Below, piece by piece: positions 7,027 through 10,914 of a stretch of 10,914 bases of DNA. Origin of the DNA: Candidatus Bipolaricaulota bacterium (GTDB lineage: Bacteria; Bipolaricaulota; Bipolaricaulia; UBA7950; UBA9294); assembly GCA_020350845.1 (NCBI GenBank), contig CP070725.1, positions 471,073-481,986 of the forward strand, written 5' to 3'. Numbering within the stretch: the stretch's first letter is position 1; the number at the start of each line of letters is the position of its first letter. The notes below the pieces were generated by a model. The model did not search any database, was not told where the DNA came from, and worked only from the letters and a program-made list of their open reading frames with translations. Both the position numbers and the translations under genes were made by a program.

Positions 7027-7299
7027 CTAGACTCCTCGTATGCCCAGCTTCTCGATCAATGCTCGGTATGCGGCGAGATCTCGCCGCTTGACGTACTTCA
7101 ACAGCCGACGACGAAGGCCGACCATCTTTCTCAGCCCGCGTTGGGCGCTGAAGTCCTTCCTGTGGGTCTCGAGGTGTTCGGTCAGCTCGCGGACCCGTTC
7201 TGTCAACAGTGCGATCTGAACGGCCGCCGACCCAGTGTCTCGATCTCCCTGACCGAAGGCCTCGACAAGTTCTTTCTTCTTCTCTGGGGAAAGCCCCAT
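7027..7299 (-). CDS. rpsO: 30S ribosomal protein S15
   Basis: S15 binds the central domain of 16S rRNA and starts assembly of the 30S platform. The 90-aa length and sequence are canonical: DTGSAAVQIALLTERV (residues 21-36), LTEHLETHRKDFSAQRGL (39-56) and LRRRLLKYVKRRD (62-74), the last two holding the conserved rRNA-contacting His/Lys/Arg residues. It starts at ATG 7299 after a perfect AAGGAGG (7304-7310 on the plus strand). Only 3 bases separate its stop from the pnp start, and 33 bases separate it from the mtaD stop upstream. The rpsO-pnp order is widely conserved, but the spacing here leaves no room for the intergenic terminator and RNase III-cleaved leader known from E. coli. Confidence 0.98.
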   Translation of the reverse strand: MGLSPEKKKELVEAFGQGDRDTGSAAVQIALLTERVRELTEHLETHRKDFSAQRGLRKMVGLRRRLLKYVKRRDLAAYRALIEKLGIRGV

Positions 7300-7303
7300 G
7301 CTC

Positions 7304-7310
7304 CCTCCTT
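7304..7310 (-). promoter_or_regulatory. Ribosome binding site of rpsO
   Basis: Read on the minus strand, AAGGAGG lies 4 bases before the rpsO ATG. It is a full-strength site within the 33-base mtaD-rpsO gap, which fits the high expression required for a ribosomal protein. Confidence 0.75.
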
Positions 7311-7325
7311 GACACCCGAACCCGA

Positions 7326-7342
7326 GGCGGGGCTACGCCGCC
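7326..7342 (-). promoter_or_regulatory. Possible hairpin over the mtaD stop codon
   Basis: On the minus strand GGCGG and CCGCC can pair as a 5-bp stem around a 7-base loop that contains the mtaD TAG stop. It has no following T-run, so it is not an intrinsic terminator. It lies 16 bases before the rpsO ribosome binding site, where S15 autoregulatory structures are found in other bacteria. A role here is only a possibility. Confidence 0.2.
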
Positions 7343-8643
7343 GTCCCAGGATGGGCCATTCCGTCGCGCAGCCTCCCTGCGCGCACCTTGACTTCGCTTC
7401 TCACTTCGTCTTCGTCGACCGTCATCAGGTTGCCCTCGCGGACCACGAACGCTCCGTCGATCATCACGTCGACGACATCGTCGGAGTGTGATGCATAGAC
7501 CAGTGCCGACTGTGCGTCGTAGATCGGCTGAACGTGGGCACACTCGAGATCGACGACCACCACATCCGCCGGGGCGCCGACGGCGAGCGTCCCGGTCGCA
7601 AGACCCAGGGCCCTGGCCCCGTTTTCCGTCGCCATCTCCAGGACCGCATCCGCGGAGAGGATGTTCGCATCTCGACGGATCGCCTTCTGCAGCAGCGCCG
7701 CCGTCCGCATCTCGCGGAAGAGGTCCAAGTTGTTGTTCGACGCTGCCCCGTCGGTTCCCAACGCCACATTGACCCCGGCACGCTGCATGGCGGCGATCGG
7801 CGCGACTCCGTTCCCGAGCTTGGCATTACTACACGGGCAGTGGAGAACGGACACACCATGCGCGGCCAGGCGCTCGATATCGTCCTCGCTCACATGGACA
7901 CAGTGCGCGGCGAGTGTCGGCACCTCGAGCACGCCGATCCGCTCGAGTGTTGCCACCGGACTGACGCCGTGCACGTTCGACCAGTCATCAACCTCCTTCT
8001 CCGCCTCGGAGAGGTGAGTGTGGATGGGCACAGTATACCGCCCCGCGAGCTTCGCCGCCGCCTGCAGAACGTCCTCGCCGCAGGAGTAGACCGCATGCGG
8101 AGCGACGGCGGCGCGAATCCTTCCCCCGCAGGCGCCGTGCCACGTGGCGACGACCCCTTCCGCGGTCTCCAGCTCCCGACGTCCGACATCGTCCATGCTG
8201 TCGGCGACGATGCCGTAGCTGAGGTTCGCGCGAAGGCCGACATCGCGGACGGCACGGCCAACGGCGTCGACATGGAAGTACATGTCGACGATCTGCGTCG
8301 TCCCCGCGCGAACCATCTCGACGAGGCCGAGGACGGAGCCCCAGTAGACGTCGTCGGGCGTGAGCATGCGCTCGATCGGCCACACGTGCTCCTCGAGCCA
8401 CGTGTGCAACGGCACGTCGTCGGCGCAGCCTCGCAGCAGGGCCATCGCGACATGGGTGTGGGCGTTGATCAGACCCGGCAGCGCGAGCATCCCGGCGCAG
8501 TCCAGGACGTCGTCCCCCGGCGATGCCGCACTTCCTGGTGAGGTGATCGCCGCGATCTGCCCGCCCTCCACCCTCACGTCGACCGGCGCTGTCGATTCGC
8601 AGTGGGGGGTCCATACGTTGACGTTGCTGAAGACCGTTCCCAT
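7333..8643 (-). CDS. mtaD: 5-methylthioadenosine/S-adenosylhomocysteine deaminase
   Basis: This amidohydrolase removes the 6-amino group of MTA or SAH, giving the inosine analogues plus ammonia, in salvage of SAM by-products. From ATG 8643 it is 436 aa, close to the Thermotoga maritima enzyme. Metal ligands are visible as H62 and H64 (AHTHVAMALLRG), H210 (PIHTHLSE) and D298 (GTDGAASNNN). Active-site residues E84 (TWLEEHVWP), H183, E213 and H247 also match the family. The GTDGAASNNNLD and AALLQK blocks favour MTA/SAH deaminase over guanine or cytosine deaminase. A longer reading from TTG 8697 adds 18 residues with no family counterpart; ATG 8643 has AAGGGA 8 bases upstream and begins at the expected first beta strand. 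It is the first gene of the minus-strand run and probably supplies the promoter for rpsO-pnp. Confidence 0.93.
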   Translation of the reverse strand: MGTVFSNVNVWTPHCESTAPVDVRVEGGQIAAITSPGSAASPGDDVLDCAGMLALPGLINAHTHVAMALLRGCADDVPLHTWLEEHVWPIERMLTPDDVYWGSVLGLVEMVRAGTTQIVDMYFHVDAVGRAVRDVGLRANLSYGIVADSMDDVGRRELETAEGVVATWHGACGGRIRAAVAPHAVYSCGEDVLQAAAKLAGRYTVPIHTHLSEAEKEVDDWSNVHGVSPVATLERIGVLEVPTLAAHCVHVSEDDIERLAAHGVSVLHCPCSNAKLGNGVAPIAAMQRAGVNVALGTDGAASNNNLDLFREMRTAALLQKAIRRDANILSADAVLEMATENGARALGLATGTLAVGAPADVVVVDLECAHVQPIYDAQSALVYASHSDDVVDVMIDGAFVVREGNLMTVDEDEVRSEVKVRAGRLRDGMAHPGTAA

Positions 8644-8758
8644 CGATTTCGTCCCTTGTTCGTCGAAGATGGTAGCGGAGAGCCTTGCACACGGCAACAG
8701 CGCTCCGTGGATGCGGGTTGATCTTCGAGGACTCTATAGCCTATTCTACGATACGGAA
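8643..8758. promoter_or_regulatory. Divergent promoter region between mtaD and yraN
   Basis: The 114-base spacer between the two start codons is locally AT-richer than its surroundings. For yraN, TTGATC (8718-8723) and TATTCT (8742-8747) are spaced 18 bases apart, each matching 4 of 6 sigma-70 consensus positions. The predicted start would fall about 4 bases before the ATG. For mtaD, the minus strand reads TAGAAT (8743-8748, 5 of 6) with a poor -35. The two -10 boxes overlap at TATTCTA. Both operons must start here or further upstream, but the exact boxes are my inference. Confidence 0.45.
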
Positions 8759-9132
8759 TGTGTGCAGATCACGGAGAGACAGACCCGGGACGCCGCGCCG
8801 AGGATCGTGCATGCCGCTACCTCCGCCGGCACGGCTACCGAATCGTGCAGCGTAACTGGCGTTGCCGCCTGGGTGAACTGGACATCATCGCGCGTGACGG
8901 AGACGTGCTCGCCGTAGTCGAGGTCAAGCTCCGCCGCAGCGGCGCCTTCGGCGGTCCCGAGGGCGCGCTGTCCCCGATGCAGTGCCGGCGGATTCGTGCC
9001 GCGACGGGGGTCTTCCTTGCGGCGACGGCGTGCGATCTCCCGGTGAGGTTCGACCTCGTCGCGATCGACGGGGTCGAGGTACGGCTTCATCGCGACGCGT
9101 TTCGCGCCGACGGATGTTCGCGCGGATTCTGA
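8758..9132 (+). CDS. yraN: YraN family protein (UPF0102), nuclease-fold
   Basis: This 124-aa protein has the typical length and motifs of YraN, a small protein with an endonuclease-like (Holliday-junction-resolvase-type) fold and no settled function. Visible blocks are GRRAEDRACRYLRRHGY (residues 11-27), RNWRCRLGELDIIARDGD (32-49) with the putative catalytic E40 and D42, VVEVKLRR (53-60) with E55 and K57, and VRFDLVAI (96-103). The start ATG at 8758 lacks a Shine-Dalgarno sequence, and a promoter may lie only a few bases upstream, which would give an almost leaderless mRNA. Its end overlaps comM by 19 bases. Co-location of yraN with comM, a DNA helicase used in transformation, recurs in bacteria and suggests a role in handling branched or incoming DNA, but that is inference. 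Confidence 0.92.
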   Translation: MCADHGETDPGRRAEDRACRYLRRHGYRIVQRNWRCRLGELDIIARDGDVLAVVEVKLRRSGAFGGPEGALSPMQCRRIRAATGVFLAATACDLPVRFDLVAIDGVEVRLHRDAFRADGCSRGF

Positions 9133-10643
9133 GCGCCGCGGTGGTCGGCATCGACGCGCGGGCGATCGAGGTCCAGTGTGACGTCGCCGGAGGTCTCCCC
9201 GCGTTTCAGATCGTGGGACTTCCGGAGAAGGAGGTGACGGAGAGCCGCGAGCGCGTTCGGAGTGCCCTCAGAAACGCGGGATTCGCCTTTCCGCCGGGGC
9301 GAATCACGGCGAACCTCGCCCCCGCGGACATGAAGAAGGAGGGGGTGGGATTCGATCTGCCGGTGGCCGTCGGGATCCTTGTCGCATCGCGCCAGCTACG
9401 TCCGCCGCCGCTCGAGACCGTTCTCGTCGGCGAGCTGGCACTCGACGGTGCGGTGCGCGGCGTGCGCGGCATCCTCCCGATGGCGATGTCCGCCAAGGAG
9501 AGCGGGGCTACCACGCTCATCGTCCCTGCACTCAACGCGGAGGAGGCGGCGCTCGTCGGCGGGCTGGACGTGATCCCGGTGCGGTCGCTCCAGGAGGCGA
9601 CCCGCTTCCTCCGCGGGGAGCTCGTCATCCGCACGGTTCACGTCGACCCGGAGGTGCTGCTCGCACGGGCCCATGAGGCCTCGCCGAACGACTTGCGCAA
9701 CGTGCGTGGGCAGCTCCAGGCGAAGCGCGCACTGGAGGTCGCGGCGGCGGGAGGGCACAACCTCTTGCTCGTTGGGCCTCCAGGGGCAGGCAAGAGCATG
9801 CTCGCGCGGAGCCTGCCGGGGATTCTACCGCCGCTCTCCCTTGCCGAAGCCCTCGATGTGACGCGCATCTACAGCTCGGCAGGGCTGATCGAGAGCGGCC
9901 TCTCGCTCGTCTGCACGAGGCCGTTTCGAGCTCCCCATCACACGATCTCCTATGCGTGCATGGTCGGAGGAGGGCACGGGGACCCCGGCCCCGGCGAGAT
10001 CTCGCTCGCCCACCACGGAGTGCTCTTCCTCGACGAGACGCCAGAGTTCGATCGCCGCGTGCTGGAAACGCTGCGCCAGCCGCTGGAGGAGCGCTCGATC
10101 CTCCTCTCCCGCGCCGGGGTCTCGGTCCGCTACCCGTGCAGTTTCACCCTGGTCGCGGCAATGAACCCCTGTCCCTGTGGCTACCTCGGGGACTCCGGCC
10201 GGGAGTGCGTGTGCGGCGCGGAGCAGGTTCGCCGATACCGGAGACGTCTCTCCGGTCCGTTCCTCGACCGCATCGACATGGTGGCCGAGGTCCCCCGCCT
10301 ATCGCGGCAGGAGCTCACGGGGAGGCCGATGGGGGAGCCCTCCTCGGCGGTCAGGGTTCGAGTCGGACGCGCGCGAGCGATACAATGGGCCCGTTTCGCA
10401 GACGCTCCCGATGTCGCGTGCAACGCGCATCTGGAAGCGGCGGACCTCGCACGGTGCTGCGAGCTTGGTGCACCGGCGAGGCATCTGCTGGAACAGGCGA
10501 TAGACCGGTACTCGCTCAGCGCGCGAGCCTACGTGCGGGCTCTCAAGGTCGCACGGACGATCGCCGACCTCGAGGGGTGCGAGGCGATGGAGGCACAGCA
10601 CATCGCCGAGGCGATTCAGTACCGAATCGCCGGAGAGCACTAG
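9114..10643 (+). CDS. comM: ComM/YifB family AAA+ ATPase (Mg-chelatase-like)
   Basis: ComM is a hexameric helicase that promotes branch migration during natural transformation; YifB is the same family. The 509-aa length matches E. coli (506). Order: N-terminal Lon-protease-like domain starting MFARILSAAVVGIDA (residues 1-15) with GLPAFQIVGLP (27-37), then the AAA+ core with Walker A GPPGAGKS (221-228), Walker B GVLFLDETPEF (302-312), and a cysteine cluster C353, C355, C365 and C367 that may bind zinc, then GPFLDRIDM (381-389) with the likely arginine finger. The C-terminal Mg-chelatase domain ends with SARAYVRALKVARTIADLEG (469-488). The reading frame is open upstream to 8982, but ATG 9114 matches the universal family start. 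It overlaps yraN by 19 bases, implying coupled translation. The Walker B follow-on is ETPEF where ELPEF is usual. Confidence 0.96.
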   Translation: MFARILSAAVVGIDARAIEVQCDVAGGLPAFQIVGLPEKEVTESRERVRSALRNAGFAFPPGRITANLAPADMKKEGVGFDLPVAVGILVASRQLRPPPLETVLVGELALDGAVRGVRGILPMAMSAKESGATTLIVPALNAEEAALVGGLDVIPVRSLQEATRFLRGELVIRTVHVDPEVLLARAHEASPNDLRNVRGQLQAKRALEVAAAGGHNLLLVGPPGAGKSMLARSLPGILPPLSLAEALDVTRIYSSAGLIESGLSLVCTRPFRAPHHTISYACMVGGGHGDPGPGEISLAHHGVLFLDETPEFDRRVLETLRQPLEERSILLSRAGVSVRYPCSFTLVAAMNPCPCGYLGDSGRECVCGAEQVRRYRRRLSGPFLDRIDMVAEVPRLSRQELTGRPMGEPSSAVRVRVGRARAIQWARFADAPDVACNAHLEAADLARCCELGAPARHLLEQAIDRYSLSARAYVRALKVARTIADLEGCEAMEAQHIAEAIQYRIAGEH

Positions 10644-10650
10644 CAGGAAG

Positions 10651-10656
10651 AGGAGG
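10651..10656 (+). promoter_or_regulatory. Ribosome binding site of the POTRA/Omp85 gene
   Basis: AGGAGG lies 4 bases before the ATG at 10661, in the 17-base gap after the comM stop. It decides the start of the partial gene that follows. Confidence 0.75.
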
Positions 10657-10660
10657 AAGC

Positions 10661-10914
10661 ATGAGCAGGGGTTGGCCTGTCGCGTGGTGTCTGATCATTC
10701 TCGCTGCGTTTGCGATCGGTGCATCTGCTGTCGAGTACCCGTTCGAGGTCTCGGACATCCTCGTGGAGGGAAACGAGGAGATCCGCACGCGAACCATCAC
10801 CGGCGCGATCTCGCTGCGCCGTGGGCGGGAGGCCTCGGAGGACGATGTCAAGGCGGCGTCGCGGGCGGTCTACGATCTGGGATGGTTCCGCGAGGTCTAT
10901 CCCGAGATCGCTGA
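10661..10914 (+). CDS. Outer-membrane assembly protein, BamA/Omp85 type (5' part only)
   Basis: Only the first 84 codons are present; the frame is open to the window end. Residues 1-24 form a signal peptide: a short basic start (MSRGW), a hydrophobic core (CLIILAAFAIGA) and an ASA cleavage site before VEYPF. Residues from about 29 on read as a first POTRA domain, with SDILVEGNEEIRTRTI (about 30-45), then a helix and VYDLGWFREVYPEI (about 70-83), which matches the POTRA pattern IxVxGNxxI ... LYxTGxFxxV. In diderm bacteria such proteins insert beta-barrels into the outer membrane. It could instead be a TamA-like or other POTRA protein, and the beta-barrel itself is out of view. It follows comM by 17 bases and is probably in the same operon. 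Confidence 0.8.
   Translation, partial: MSRGWPVAWCLIILAAFAIGASAVEYPFEVSDILVEGNEEIRTRTITGAISLRRGREASEDDVKAASRAVYDLGWFREVYPEIA

Noticed and set aside
7300..7332. Intrinsic terminator between mtaD and rpsO
   Set aside because: The only hairpin nearby is a 5-bp stem without a T-run, so transcription probably continues into rpsO.
6307..7491. 394-codon plus-strand frame crossing pnp, rpsO and mtaD
   Set aside because: It spans three well-supported genes on the opposite strand and has no recognisable domain.
7534..8541. 335-codon plus-strand frame opposite mtaD
   Set aside because: The metal ligands and family motifs of mtaD read on the minus strand; this is a shadow.
8644..8697. N-terminal extension of mtaD from TTG 8697
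   Set aside because: The 18 extra residues lack family similarity, and ATG 8643 has a plausible ribosome binding site and the expected N-terminus.
8982..9113. 44-residue N-terminal extension of comM
   Set aside because: It is an Arg/Gly-rich shadow of yraN; ComM proteins start at the residues encoded from 9114.
1..10914. CRISPR array, tRNA/rRNA genes, insertion sequences or prophage genes
   Set aside because: I saw no spaced direct repeats, tRNA cloverleaf or CCA ends, transposase motifs or phage structural genes; nearly all bases are accounted for by the genes listed.

Overview
The window is GC-rich and gene-dense, with no gap over about 115 bases between genes. It comes from a bacterium: rpsO-pnp, coaD, yraN and comM are bacterial housekeeping genes. 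The start of a signal-peptide-bearing POTRA (BamA/Omp85-type) gene at the right edge points to a diderm (two-membrane) cell. Phylum cannot be settled from this alone; a high-GC candidate lineage such as Bipolaricaulota is a weak guess.

Region A (1-2790, + strand) is a three-gene accessory cluster: a DUF1116 protein (AllG/YlbE family, N-terminal part missing), a cyclase-family metal hydrolase and a DUF2877 protein (AllH/YlbF family). In E. coli, AllG and AllH together with AllF (FdrA) form the oxamate carbamoyltransferase of anaerobic allantoin use, which turns oxalurate and phosphate into oxamate and carbamoyl phosphate. A hydrolase of the HxGTHxD type between the two subunits suggests a variant pathway. 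In this model a cyclic or N-acyl compound is hydrolysed to an N-carbamoyl acid, which the complex then splits to carbamoyl phosphate for ATP or nitrogen supply. The FdrA and carbamate kinase partners are not in view and would be expected upstream. The DUF1116 gene appears frameshifted at the first bases of the window.

Region B (2702-8643, - strand) is a compact run transcribed right to left: mtaD (MTA/SAH deaminase), rpsO (S15), pnp (PNPase), an M16 zinc protease and coaD. Gaps are 33, 3, -7 and 12 bases, so it looks like one operon. The PNPase is unusually long (843 aa) because it carries a second S1 RNA-binding domain, a basic linker and an acidic tail. The last gene, coaD, runs head-on into the DUF2877 gene and overlaps its 3' end.

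Region C (8758-10914, + strand) is yraN, comM and the first 84 codons of the POTRA/Omp85 gene, a second compact operon. It diverges from mtaD across a 114-base spacer that holds candidate, partly superimposed promoters for both directions.

No tRNA, rRNA, CRISPR array, insertion sequence or prophage signal was seen.
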